Shown here: piece by piece, positions 1 to 6,588 of the stretch
How the letters are laid out: each line of letters opens with the position of its first letter
How positions within the stretch are numbered: the stretch's first letter is position 1
Source: Streptosporangiaceae bacterium
GTDB taxonomy: Bacteria; Actinomycetota; Actinomycetes; Streptosporangiales; Streptosporangiaceae
NCBI GenBank assembly: GCA_030040815.1
Contig: JASHSZ010000286.1
Location: 1-9,869, forward strand
Reading direction: 5' to 3'
DNA length: 9,869 bases
The notes under the pieces: model-generated
Seen by the model: only the letters and a program-made list of their open reading frames with translations
Told to the model about the DNA's origin: nothing
Database searches by the model: none
Translations under genes and position numbers: made by a program

Positions 1-669
1 TATCTCGGCCTGTCGGGAGTGGTGTCGCCAGCAAAGCTGCAGGCGAACTCCGCCAGCGCGCTCGTCTACGTCAGCCAGGCGCTGGGCGGCAGCAGCTGGG
101 CCAAGGTGATGGCGCTGTCCCTGGCGCTGTCAGTGATCGCGCTCATGGGTACCACCATCTTGCTGACCGCGCGAATCGTGTACGGCATGGCATCACACAA
201 TGTCCTGCCGCCGTTCCTGAGTAACGTGAACCGCCGCTTCTCCACCCCGGCGTCGGCCAGCATCCTGGTCGGCGCGGTCGTGATCGTGTTGGTCTGGATT
301 TACCTGTTGACTTCATCGGTGCAAAGCGCATTCGACGCAGTGGTGGACGTGTCGGGCCTGCTGTTCGCCGCCTTCTACGTGCTAACCCCGCTAGCCACGA
401 TCGCCTACTACCGCCGTCGTGTCATTTCAAGCGCCTGGGACGCCGTGATCCTCGGTATCCTTCCCCTCGCCGCGGCGGGATTCCTGGTCTGGATCATCTA
501 CAAGTCGATCCAGTCCGAGCCGGCGTCACAGAACTGGGCGCTCGTCGGCATCGTCGCCGTGGGCCTGCTGTTGATGCTCGTGGCCCGGTTTATCCTGCGC
601 TCTACGTTCTTCCAGATCCCCCGAGAGAGCGCCCCCAAGGAGAAAGAGCGCTCAAAACACCGCGGCTGA
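1..669 (+). CDS. APC-superfamily amino acid permease, C-terminal part (5' end outside window)
   Basis: The reading frame is open from base 1 (Y-L-G-L-S-G-V-V...) and ends at TGA 667-669, giving 222 residues, so the start lies upstream of the window. The fragment shows alternating long hydrophobic helices, about five in number. A cytoplasmic loop holds the APC-type motif T-A-R-I-V-Y-G-M-A with N-V-L-P-P-F-L and then R-F-S-T-P-A-S-A, a pattern found after TM8 in amino acid/polyamine permeases. It ends in a basic, charged tail (P-K-E-K-E-R-S-K-H-R-G) as expected for a cytoplasmic C-terminus. The role would be inner-membrane uptake or exchange of an amino acid or amine. The substrate cannot be read from this half of the protein. 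The next gene downstream is convergent, so this is probably the last gene of its transcript. Confidence 0.88.
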   Translation, partial: YLGLSGVVSPAKLQANSASALVYVSQALGGSSWAKVMALSLALSVIALMGTTILLTARIVYGMASHNVLPPFLSNVNRRFSTPASASILVGAVVIVLVWIYLLTSSVQSAFDAVVDVSGLLFAAFYVLTPLATIAYYRRRVISSAWDAVILGILPLAAAGFLVWIIYKSIQSEPASQNWALVGIVAVGLLLMLVARFILRSTFFQIPRESAPKEKERSKHRG

Positions 670-1100
670 CGGCGGCATACGGTGAGAAACAGCGGGACAA
701 GAGGAAACCGGCCCGACGCCGGGAGGTTCCGGCTCACGGTCGTTTTCGCTGGCGGTGCCGGGTGTTGGGTTCGAAGCAACGTGGCTGCGGGAACAGCGTC
801 GCGGCAACCGGGGCCACTCGGCATGATCGGCTCCCATGTAGCGGGCGGCGATCGCGGTCGCCGCCCGCAGCCTCGGGCCAAGGAACGCCTCCGGCCCTAC
901 ATATGGCGCAGAGTAGCCGCGGCGCTGCAAGCGCTGGAGACCGGCCGGGCATCGTATCTGCAGGATGGGTACCCGCAGGCCAGTGTCAGGACGGGTTGAC
1001 GCCCGCGAAGCCTGAGCCGCCCCGGCACGAGACCAGCGATGACGTCCTGATGCAGGATTGGCGGAGCTGGCGCGGGGCCTGGCGACAGCATGCCTTTGCG
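670..1100. other. convergent intergenic region without a supported gene
   Basis: About 430 bases separate the permease stop from the stop of the DUF1707 gene, which faces it. Several open frames cross this stretch on both strands, but their products are rich in Arg, Pro, Ala and Gly, match no family I recognise and overlap one another, as expected for shadows in GC-rich DNA. The only clear structure is the hairpin at 841-868. A decayed gene too eroded to recognise cannot be excluded. Confidence 0.6.
841..868. terminator. perfect 11-bp hairpin, possible bidirectional terminator
   Basis: GCGGGCGGCGA (841-851) and TCGCCGCCCGC (858-868) are exact reverse complements around a 6-base loop (TCGCGG). 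The structure lies between two convergent genes, about 170 bases past the permease stop and 230 past the DUF1707 stop, which is where a shared terminator could sit. No T-run follows on either strand, so it is not a classic intrinsic terminator, although GC-rich actinobacteria often use hairpins without a U-tract. The distance from both stops is rather long. Confidence 0.4.
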
Positions 1101-1616
1101 CTACGAACGGAGTTGCCGCCGTGACTCGGCCTCGCCGGGAGGCGGGAGTGCTGCGGCAGGCCGACGGCTGCGCCTGCTGTGCACCACAGGCACCGAAATA
1201 GCCAGCAGCGCCGCGCCGTACGGGCCGGCTACCCATAGTGGCCATGGGTAGATGAGATGCCCGGTGGTCCCCACAACCAGGACCCAGACCACCAGGTTGA
1301 TTGACACGGCAGCCAGCCAAATCGTCCACAGCACTTTCAGCGCCGCTGGCAAGTCAGCGAAGGCGCTGTTCCTACCGGCTACAGCAGGCTGGGCGACTGG
1401 CGCCGGAGCGATGCGCGGCTCGGCCCGCGAGCTGGCAGGGGGAAGGTCCACGTGCAGCTTGGCCAGATCGCCGTACGTGACGGCCTGATAAGCGAGGCCG
1501 ATCCGCTCGGTGAACTCCTCCATTTTCAGTCGGCCCTCCTCAAGGGCCGCTCGCAGCCGGTCGACGACCTGCTGCCGGTCATCGTCAGAGGCGCGCATCA
1601 GGTCCCGATCGCTCAT
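1101..1616 (-). CDS. DUF1707 domain membrane protein with 2TM segment
   Basis: 171 residues. Residues 4-58 form a typical DUF1707 domain: it opens D-L-M-R-A-S-D-D-D-R, continues V-V-D-R-L-R-A-A-L-E-E-G-R-L and E-E-F-T-E-R, and closes T-Y-G-D-L-A-K-L-H-V-D-L-P. A Pro/Ala-rich linker (about 60-90) leads to two hydrophobic helices at about 93-116 and 124-145, the second starting at the motif P-W-P-L-W-V-A-G-P-Y-G. The basic tail (R-R-S-R-R) should lie in the cytoplasm. DUF1707 is a short N-terminal module common in actinobacterial membrane proteins of unknown function, so no reaction is assigned. ATG 1616-1614 is supported by GGAG five bases upstream. The start lies 14 bases from the decayed acyl-CoA synthetase frame on the other strand, which leaves little room for a normal divergent promoter. 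Confidence 0.88.
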   Translation of the reverse strand: MSDRDLMRASDDDRQQVVDRLRAALEEGRLKMEEFTERIGLAYQAVTYGDLAKLHVDLPPASSRAEPRIAPAPVAQPAVAGRNSAFADLPAALKVLWTIWLAAVSINLVVWVLVVGTTGHLIYPWPLWVAGPYGAALLAISVPVVHSRRSRRPAAALPPPGEAESRRQLRS

Positions 1617-1630
1617 CTCGCTCCGTCCAC

Positions 1631-2341
1631 ATGTTGCCCGCCGCCAGACTGAGCACTACCAACACACATCATCATGCCGTCGGCTTCCGATACCAGGCAC
1701 GCGGCCGCGACACTCGCGACGGCCGGGTCCCGAAGGGCGCCAACCTGAGGCACGTCCAGCTGTACATGAATGCTGACATTCCCAGGCCGCTGTTCGACGT
1801 TCAGTCCTCTGACATCGTCATCACGGTGCTGCCGCTCTTCCACGTGTTCGCGCGGTCCCGGCCGCCATGCAAAGATCACGTCAGCGAGGTTGTGACGCGC
1901 GGCCTGCACGTGATGAAGGGCTACCGAAACACCCCCGAAGCCAACGCCGACAGCCTCACCGGTGATTGGTTCCACACCGGTGACCTCGGCTACTTCGACG
2001 ATGACCGATTCCTGTTCATCATCGGCCGGATCAAAGAACTCATCATCCGCGGTGGCTACAACGTCTACCCTGCCGAAATCGAGGACGCTATTCACGCGCA
2101 CCCCGCGGTTGCCGAGGCCGCTGTCGTCGGGTTTCCCCGCGAGGTGCTCGGCAAGGAGGTCAGGGCTGTCGTCACAGTGCGTCCAGGCGCGGCGCTGTCC
2201 GCGCCCGAGCTGATCGCGTACTGCAAGGAGCGGATGGCCGCCTACAAGTACCCGAGGGTCGTGGAGTTCCGCGCTGAACTGCCAAAGAACGCGATGCGCA
2301 AGATCCTGAAGGATCAGCTCGTGGTTCCGGCAGCGGAGTAG
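1631..2341 (+). pseudogene. long-chain acyl-CoA synthetase (FadD-like, ANL superfamily) remnant with internal deletion
   Basis: The frame is open for 236 codons, but intact relatives have about 500 or more. Family similarity starts near residue 30: V-P-K-G-A-N-L-R-H is the tail of the P-loop region T-S-G-T-T-G-x-P-K-G, whose first half is unrecognisable. It runs on through N-A-D-I and I-T-V-L-P-L-F-H-V-F. It then jumps, after about a dozen unrelated residues (bases about 1848-1885), to V-V-T-R-G-L-H-V-M-K-G-Y. That join omits roughly 150-190 residues, including the adenine-binding region. The C-terminal domain is well kept: D-W-F-H-T-G-D-L-G-Y, G-R-I-K-E-L-I-I-R-G-G-Y-N-V-Y-P, H-P-A-V-A-E-A-A-V-V-G and the final Lys region K-N-A-M-R-K-I-L-K, where T-G-K is expected. 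The N-terminal part is absent and the DUF1707 gene lies directly upstream. An adenylating enzyme cannot work without these parts. Confidence 0.87.
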
Positions 2342-2376
2342 CAAACCACGAGAGTCAGCACTGGCTGGGCTCAGCT

Positions 2377-3429
2377 CTAGCTGGCGGACGACCGAGCGCC
2401 CGACACCACGGTGAGGAAGAGTTCCCGCAACCGGTCGCTGACACGCTCGCCAGTCAGATCCTCCGTGAGTGCGAGTTCCACAACCCGCGCCGTGGGAAGA
2501 TCGAGCCCGGCGCGGTCAGCCAGCCTCAGCGCAGCCGCGGTGTTTGCCACTCCCTCGACCGTGCTGCCGATCGAGCGGAGCGCGGCTTCCGGCGTGGCAC
2601 CAGAACCCAGCAGCCGACCGAAGTGACCGTTGCGGCCGTGCTGGCAGGTGACGTAGAGGTCTCCGGCTCCGGCCAGCCCGAGAACGGTTGGGACGCGGCC
2701 GCCTCGTGCCTCCACGAGTGCCAGCATGTCGAGCATGCCACGGGCGAATACGGCGGCGCGGGCGTTGTTGTAACTGGCTGCCAGCGCGCTCTCCCCCAGC
2801 CGCTCGGACAGGCCCTCCGCGAGACCGACTGCCACCGCCACAACGTTCTTGAATGCCGCGCATGTCTCGGCGCCAGCCACGTCACTAGTGGTGAACACCG
2901 CCGTGGTGGGCGAGGCCAGTGCGGCGGCCGCGCCCCGGCGGGCGCGCTGGTCCGCTGATGCGCAGAGCAGGCCCGTGGGCAAGCCTGCGAACAGTTCAGC
3001 GGCCAGCGCCGGGCCGGCCAGCGAAACCACCGGCACGTCCCCGAGCACTGCAGCGGCCACCTCGCTGGGAGTCTGGAGGGCTTCCGGGGTCCAGCCCTTG
3101 GTGGCCAGCACCCAGATCGCGTCGGGCGCGCCGACCCGCGCCGCCTGCGACAGCACGCGCTCAAGTCCGTCGCTGGACACAGCGACGAACACGACCTCGG
3201 CGTTCCGCAGGACGTCGTGCCACTCTCCATCCGTACGGCAGCCGACATGGTCATGGAAGGGCAGCTGCAGGGACGGGTGCGGCAGCCGGCTGCGCCACGC
3301 GGCCACGGCTGCCTCGTCGTGGTCAGTGGCTAGCAAAACGCTGCGGTGCCCCCTGCGAGCGCTATGCACTCCCAGCGCCGCTCCCATGGCCCCTGCGCCG
3401 AGTACCGCGATACGGGCTCCATCGCCCAT
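2377..3429 (-). CDS. gpsA: NAD(P)-dependent glycerol-3-phosphate dehydrogenase, GpsA family
   Basis: 350 residues from the ATG at 3429-3427, close to the usual 330-340. The family reaction is reversible reduction of dihydroxyacetone phosphate to sn-glycerol 3-phosphate for phospholipid synthesis, in the cytoplasm. An N-terminal Rossmann fold begins at once with I-A-V-L-G-A-G-A-M-G (7-16). Family landmarks follow in order: L-A-T-K-G (108-112, active-site Lys111), S-L-A-G-P-A-L-A-A-E (136-145), A-F-K-N-V-V-A-V-A (192-200, catalytic Lys194), G-L-A-G-A-G-D-L-Y-V-T-C (251-262), G-R-N-G-H-F-G (265-271, with the phosphate-binding Arg-Asn pair) and V-E-G-V-A-N-T (291-297). The frame stays open 49 codons further upstream, but that extension matches nothing and would put the nucleotide-binding strand far from the N-terminus. 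The gene is divergent from the sugar kinase and sits in a sugar-recycling locus, so it may be a second, specialised copy. Confidence 0.86.
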   Translation of the reverse strand: MGDGARIAVLGAGAMGAALGVHSARRGHRSVLLATDHDEAAVAAWRSRLPHPSLQLPFHDHVGCRTDGEWHDVLRNAEVVFVAVSSDGLERVLSQAARVGAPDAIWVLATKGWTPEALQTPSEVAAAVLGDVPVVSLAGPALAAELFAGLPTGLLCASADQRARRGAAAALASPTTAVFTTSDVAGAETCAAFKNVVAVAVGLAEGLSERLGESALAASYNNARAAVFARGMLDMLALVEARGGRVPTVLGLAGAGDLYVTCQHGRNGHFGRLLGSGATPEAALRSIGSTVEGVANTAAALRLADRAGLDLPTARVVELALTEDLTGERVSDRLRELFLTVVSGARSSAS

Positions 3430-3632
3430 CGTCTGTAGATATCCCCCCGCGAGGCACCGCTTAACGCCCAAAGGTCCCCTGCTGACTGACTTTCGGCCTT
3501 GAGGAGCAGCGAGCCTCGGCGAGGCCCACGTCCTGGCCGCGATAGCAGCCAGCGGCAGCTGGGCACGACCCGGCACTCGCTGCCGCGACGGCCGGCGATG
3601 ATGGCTCGACCAGACCCTCTGCTCGATCGGCG
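3430..3632. promoter_or_regulatory. shared divergent upstream region of the gpsA-like and kinase genes, with a palindrome
   Basis: About 200 bases separate the two divergent starts, so promoters for both genes are expected here. No convincing -35/-10 pair stands out by eye. An operator-like palindrome is present: GCCTCG (3513-3518) and CGAGGC (3520-3525) around one central base, with further partial pairing of GGCCT (3495-3499) to AGGCC (3522-3526). This is positional inference; no regulator is identified. Confidence 0.3.
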
Positions 3633-4535
3633 GTGCGCGATGTGACTCGGGTTCTCGGCGTAGACATCGGCGCGAGCGCGACCAAGGCGCGGCTGGTGGC
3701 GGATGGCGTCATCGTGGCGGAGGCCAGGGCCGCCAGCGCCTCTATGACCGCAGCCGGACCGGACCGCGCGGCTGCCGCGCTGACAGACCTGCTCGCGCAG
3801 CTGCCCGAGCTGAGCGGGAGCCTCGACGCGGTGTGCGTGGGCGCCGCCGGGGTCATCACCGCGCCGGACACCCGTGACTTTCTGCGCGCACGGCTGGTTC
3901 CGCTGACCACCTCCGGCCGGGTCGTCGTCGTCGATGACGTCTCGCTGGTCCTGCCGGCCGCCGGCTTGACCGACGGCATCGCGGTGATCAGCGGCACGGG
4001 GTCGATCGCCGTGGGCGCCTGGCAGGGCCGGACCGCGCTGGCCGGCGGATGGGGCTACCTGCTCGGCGATGAGGGCGGCGGCTACTGGATTGTGCGGAGC
4101 GCGATCCGCGAGCTGCTGGCCCGGCTCGGCAGCGACGTGCCGTCCGGCCCGCTGGGCGCTTGCCTGCTCGACGCGGCCGGGGCCAGCGATCTGACGCAGC
4201 TGCGCGAAATGTTCTACCGGCAGCCAGAGCCATGGCACTGGGCGAGGCACGCGCCAGCCGTGCTGGACTGTTCGGACGCCGCGGCAGCGCGCATCACGAA
4301 ACAGGCGGCGCAGGCGCTGGCCGGTCTCGCCGCCGAGGTCACCGCGCGGCTCGCCACGTCAGGTGCCGTCCCGGTAGTGCTCGCCGGCGGACTGATGGGA
4401 CACCAGCGGCTGCTCGGCGCCACGACCACCGCCCTGGCCGCAGCGCTGCCGGCCAGCCCCGTGCAGGCGCTGGCGGATCCGCCAGTCGTCGGCGCAGTCC
4501 GGCTCGCCGCGGCGGCCGCCTCCGATCAGCCGTAG
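3633..4535 (+). CDS. BadF/BadG/BcrA-type amino-sugar kinase (GlcNAc/MurNAc kinase-like)
   Basis: 300 residues of the ASKHA fold. The N-terminal phosphate-1 motif is L-G-V-D-I-G-A-S-A-T-K (8-18). Asp101/Asp102 in V-V-V-V-D-D-V lie where the family's catalytic base is found. I-S-G-T-G-S-I-A-V-G (119-128) is the second phosphate motif. G-G-W-G-Y-L-L-G-D-E-G-G-G-Y-W-I (138-153) is the signature of N-acetylglucosamine kinases of this family, and V-V-L-A-G-G-L (248-254) closes the nucleotide site. The expected reaction is ATP-dependent 6-phosphorylation of GlcNAc and possibly MurNAc, in the cytoplasm. Some BadF-type kinases (clostridial MurK) act on both sugars. The murQ gene and an AmiE-like gene nearby make MurNAc a likely substrate, but this is inference. 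GTG 3633 is used; GTG 3642, three codons on, is an equally good start, and neither has a strong ribosome binding site. Confidence 0.88.
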   Translation: MRDVTRVLGVDIGASATKARLVADGVIVAEARAASASMTAAGPDRAAAALTDLLAQLPELSGSLDAVCVGAAGVITAPDTRDFLRARLVPLTTSGRVVVVDDVSLVLPAAGLTDGIAVISGTGSIAVGAWQGRTALAGGWGYLLGDEGGGYWIVRSAIRELLARLGSDVPSGPLGACLLDAAGASDLTQLREMFYRQPEPWHWARHAPAVLDCSDAAAARITKQAAQALAGLAAEVTARLATSGAVPVVLAGGLMGHQRLLGATTTALAAALPASPVQALADPPVVGAVRLAAAAASDQP

Positions 4536-4587
4536 CAGTCCTCGGTGGCGGCCGTGATCATCGTGCGGACCACCTTGACGCAGCGGA

Positions 4588-4821
4588 TCATCTCCCGAGC
4601 CCTCGGGCTCGCATCACGACCGGCGAGCCTGCGCCGCCCGCGTGGGTTCGCTCCAGAGCGCGCAGGGTCTGCTTGCAGTTACGCTGCGCGACGACAACGA
4701 ACAGGCCGTCGACGACCGTCAGGGCGGCGATCCTGCTGGCCATGGCACCCGAGCGGAACGTCGTCTCCCGCGTGCGGAAGCGTCCAGAGACGGCAGGCGC
4801 CGCAGTGGTTGCGGCCAGGCG
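4588..4821 (-). pseudogene. C-terminal remnant of an RpiR/MurR-family transcriptional regulator (SIS domain end)
   Basis: The codons read directly on from the TGA of the serine hydrolase, in the same frame. They give about 77 residues ending at TGA 4590-4588. The segment R-E-T-T-F-R-S-G-A-M-A-S-R-I-A-A-L (about 4773-4720) followed by T-V-V-D-G-L-F-V-V-V-A-Q-R (4719-4681) and T-L-R-A-L-E-R-T-H (4668-4642) matches the end of the sugar-phosphate-binding SIS domain of RpiR regulators. The N-terminal helix-turn-helix and most of the SIS domain are missing; the hydrolase gene occupies that space. There is no start codon with a ribosome binding site. In this family MurR proteins respond to MurNAc-6-phosphate and control murQ operons, so this probably is the former local regulator. 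The identification rests on about 50 residues. Confidence 0.8.
4596..4611. terminator. short GC-rich hairpin downstream of the kinase gene
   Basis: CGAGCC (4596-4601) pairs with GGCTCG (4606-4611) around the tetraloop CTCG. It begins 60 bases after the kinase stop and overlaps the 3' end of the regulator remnant on the other strand. No T-run follows, so termination in either direction is a guess from position and structure. Confidence 0.3.
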
Positions 4822-5925
4822 TCACTGTACGACGCTGGTGAGCAGCGTCGCGGCGATGCTGGCGTGCACCTGCTTGCGGAGGCTGACCACCGAGTGGTCG
4901 GGGCTGCGGCCGAAGTGCACGGCGTTCGTCAGCAGCACAGCCCACATGCCGCTCGGCGGGTCGACCGACAAGCTCGTCCCGGTGAAGCCGGTGTGCCCAG
5001 CGCCGGTGGCGGGCCAGCCCTCGCCCATGTTGTCCCAGCGATCACCGCGCAGACCCCAGCCCAGCCCTCGTCGGCCGGGTACTCCATCGCCTGTCAGGCC
5101 CTCGGTCTGGCAGGCAAGCGCCGCGGCGCGCAGCCAGGCGGGCAGTCGCAGGGCCGCAGCTTGCTCGCTGCCCGCGCACGCCCACGCGGTCGCGTAACTC
5201 GCCAGGTCGGCCGCCGTGCCGAACAAGCCGGCCTGGCCCGCCACCCCGCCCAGCGCCGCAGCGTTCTCGTCATGCACGACACCCGTTTTCGCCGCGCCGC
5301 CAACCTGCTCCGTCGATGCGATACGGCCCGCCAGCGCTGGCCGGGGCAGGTACCCGGCGTCGGTCATGCCCAGCGGCTCGCACACCAGGTCCGACGCGAG
5401 CTGGTCGAGCCCGCACCCCGCCACCGACCTGCATAGCTCGCCGAGCACGATGAAGCCGACGTCCGAGTAGCGGACGATACTACCCGGCGGGCTGACGAGC
5501 GGCTCGGCTACCGCTGCCGCGCGGATCTGCTCGGAATCGTGCAGGTACTCGTAGTACTTGCGGCTCTCCGGCAGGCCCGAGGTGTGGGTCAGCAGCTGCC
5601 GCACGGTCACCCGGTCCTTGCCCGCGCTGTCGTCTGCAGCACCGGCGAAGGCGGGCACGAACCGGCGCACCGGGTCGTCGAGCCCGAGGTCACCTACAGC
5701 CACCAAGCGCAGCACGCACGGCAGCGTCGCCGTCACCTTCGTCAGCGAGGCGAGGTCGAAGATGGTGTCGGCTGACATCGGCCGCCGCGCCGCCGCATCG
5801 CGCTGTGCGTCCCCCGCGACGTGCAGGAGCACGGGCTGGGCGCTCCCGATCCCCGCCGCCAGCACCGCACCGGGGATCACCCCGCGCGCGACAGCGTCGT
5901 CGATCAGCTCAGGCGCGGACCCCAT
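4822..5925 (-). CDS. AmiE-like serine hydrolase of the beta-lactamase fold (putative N-acetylmuramoyl-L-alanine amidase)
   Basis: 367 residues with all three penicillin-recognising enzyme motifs: S-L-T-K (60-63, nucleophile Ser60 and Lys63), Y-S-D (153-155) and H-T-G (311-313) inside G-H-T-G-F-T-G-T-S-L. Other family marks are L-L-T-H-T-S-G-L-P (111-119), V-H-D-E-N-A (217-222) and G-L-F-G-T-A (233-238). Relatives include esterases, beta-lactamase-like proteins and Bacillus AmiE, which removes the stem peptide from MurNAc and is encoded beside murQ. The murQ neighbourhood favours that role; esterase activity is the main alternative. No signal peptide is visible, so the enzyme should be cytoplasmic and act on imported muropeptides. 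ATG 5925-5923 has a GAGAGG stretch about eight bases upstream. It lies 30 bases behind the broken GNAT gene and was probably in one operon with it and the regulator remnant. Confidence 0.85.
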   Translation of the reverse strand: MGSAPELIDDAVARGVIPGAVLAAGIGSAQPVLLHVAGDAQRDAAARRPMSADTIFDLASLTKVTATLPCVLRLVAVGDLGLDDPVRRFVPAFAGAADDSAGKDRVTVRQLLTHTSGLPESRKYYEYLHDSEQIRAAAVAEPLVSPPGSIVRYSDVGFIVLGELCRSVAGCGLDQLASDLVCEPLGMTDAGYLPRPALAGRIASTEQVGGAAKTGVVHDENAAALGGVAGQAGLFGTAADLASYATAWACAGSEQAAALRLPAWLRAAALACQTEGLTGDGVPGRRGLGWGLRGDRWDNMGEGWPATGAGHTGFTGTSLSVDPPSGMWAVLLTNAVHFGRSPDHSVVSLRKQVHASIAATLLTSVVQ

Positions 5926-5955
5926 CGGGGATCCTCTCTACGCCGGGCGTAGCGG

Positions 5956-6489
5956 TCACCTCACAAGGCCCTTGCGGTAGAGCCAGTACACGCGCTCTGT
6001 CCGGGCGCCGACGGCGCGGGCGTAGAGCCAGACCGGGCCAACCCAGCCAATCCTCGCAATCGCCACGCCGGTCCCCTGCATGTCCGACAGTCAGCGCCTG
6101 AGCAGCACCGACCCGATGCAGTGCCCGCGCTCCGGCGACGGCTTCCCCATCGGTCTGAACCAGCCGGGCGGACGCTGCCATGGCAGGCGAATCCCACGTA
6201 CTGCTCGCGGCGGCAGGCGACATGACTCCCCGGCGCCCCGACCGGATGCCTGCCGGGCAACGGCGAGCACGTCGACGTGACCGGAAACTCGGCCGCCAGG
6301 TGCGAATCTGAGGCTGCCGTAGCACGCGCCGATGATCTCACCGCTGGCCTCCGCGACGACCCCCAGGTGCCGGTCCGAACCCGCAAGGATCGCCGGGAGA
6401 TCGCTAGGATCAGGCTCAAGATCGAGAACGTCAGCACATATGCGCTGGATAGCGGCCGGATCGAGGGTGGTGGCTGGTCGGATGATCAC
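5956..6489 (-). pseudogene. two-domain GNAT acetyltransferase, broken by deletion, frameshift and stop
   Basis: GTG 6489-6487 opens a frame with a good GNAT start: I-I-R-P-A-T-T-L-D-P-A-A-I, V-V-A-E-A-S-G-E-I-I-G-A-C-Y-G and V-D-V-L-A-V-A-R-Q-A-S-G-R-G-A-G, the acetyl-CoA loop of domain one. After residue 87 (about 6230) homology jumps to a second frame, S-H-V-A-C-R-R-E-Q-Y-V-G-F-A-C-H-G (about 6230-6175), which belongs to the second GNAT domain. About 150 residues between them are missing. Near 6170 it returns to the first frame: P-G-W-F-R-P-M-G, P-E-R-G-H-C-I-G-S-V-L-L-R-R. An in-frame TGA at 6093-6091 stands where Cys or Trp is expected, and the frame then continues L-S-D-M-Q-G-T-G, I-G-W-V-G-P-V-W-L-Y-A-R and W-L-Y-R-K-G-L-V-R to TGA 5958-5956. 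The pieces line up in family order, so this is one decayed gene. Its original substrate is unknown. Confidence 0.85.
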
Positions 6490-6588
6490 AGTGGCCGGAC
6501 ACCGCAGCTTCCGGGTGCGCCTCCGCCTCGGTTCCGGGTCTCAAGCTCGTGCTGCCAGCGCTGCGCTTGGGCAGCGGAGGAGGGGCTG
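6490..6588. promoter_or_regulatory. divergent upstream region of murQ and the GNAT-hydrolase operon, with hairpin
   Basis: These 99 bases separate two divergent starts and must hold the murQ promoter and probably that of the minus-strand operon. GCTGCC (6551-6556) and GGCAGC (6570-6575) form an inverted repeat spaced by 13 bases, with the palindrome AGCGCT between them, ending one base before the murQ ribosome binding site. It could be an operator for the lost RpiR-type regulator or an mRNA hairpin. No clear -35/-10 pair is visible. Confidence 0.35.
6576..6583 (+). promoter_or_regulatory. murQ ribosome binding site (GGAGGAGG)
   Basis: GGAGGAGG ends five bases before ATG 6589 and is the strongest Shine-Dalgarno sequence in the window. 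It decides the murQ start against the 104 upstream in-frame codons, which overlap the GNAT pseudogene on the other strand and match no family. Confidence 0.85.

Noticed and set aside
765..785. GGGTTCGAAGC resembling a tRNA T-loop
   Set aside because: No acceptor stem, anticodon arm or D-arm can be fitted around it.
652..1329. 225-codon minus-strand frame over the permease end and gap
   Set aside because: It overlaps the DUF1707 gene and the permease end and has no recognisable domain.
1613..2344. 243-codon open frame antisense to the acyl-CoA synthetase remnant
   Set aside because: Its product shows no family motifs, whereas the opposite strand has clear ANL motifs over the same bases. Long antisense frames are common in GC-rich DNA.
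3430..3576. 49-codon N-terminal extension of the gpsA-like gene
   Set aside because: The Rossmann strand begins right after the internal ATG at 3429, and family members start there.
3330..4250. 306-codon minus-strand frame across the gpsA start and kinase gene
   Set aside because: It runs over two well-supported genes and is low-complexity (Arg, Gly, Pro, His) without motifs.
4526..4591. 21-codon minus-strand frame starting in an ATGA overlap with the regulator remnant stop
   Set aside because: It is too short to support, overlaps the kinase end and matches no family I know; the overlap is probably chance.
4160..5197. 345-codon plus-strand frame across the kinase end and the hydrolase
   Set aside because: The sequence is Arg/Ala/Pro-rich shadow coding; the kinase in one frame and the hydrolase on the other strand explain the region.
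6277..6588. 104-codon N-terminal extension of murQ
   Set aside because: It overlaps the GNAT pseudogene and has no MurQ similarity; the strong GGAGGAGG site places the start at 6589.
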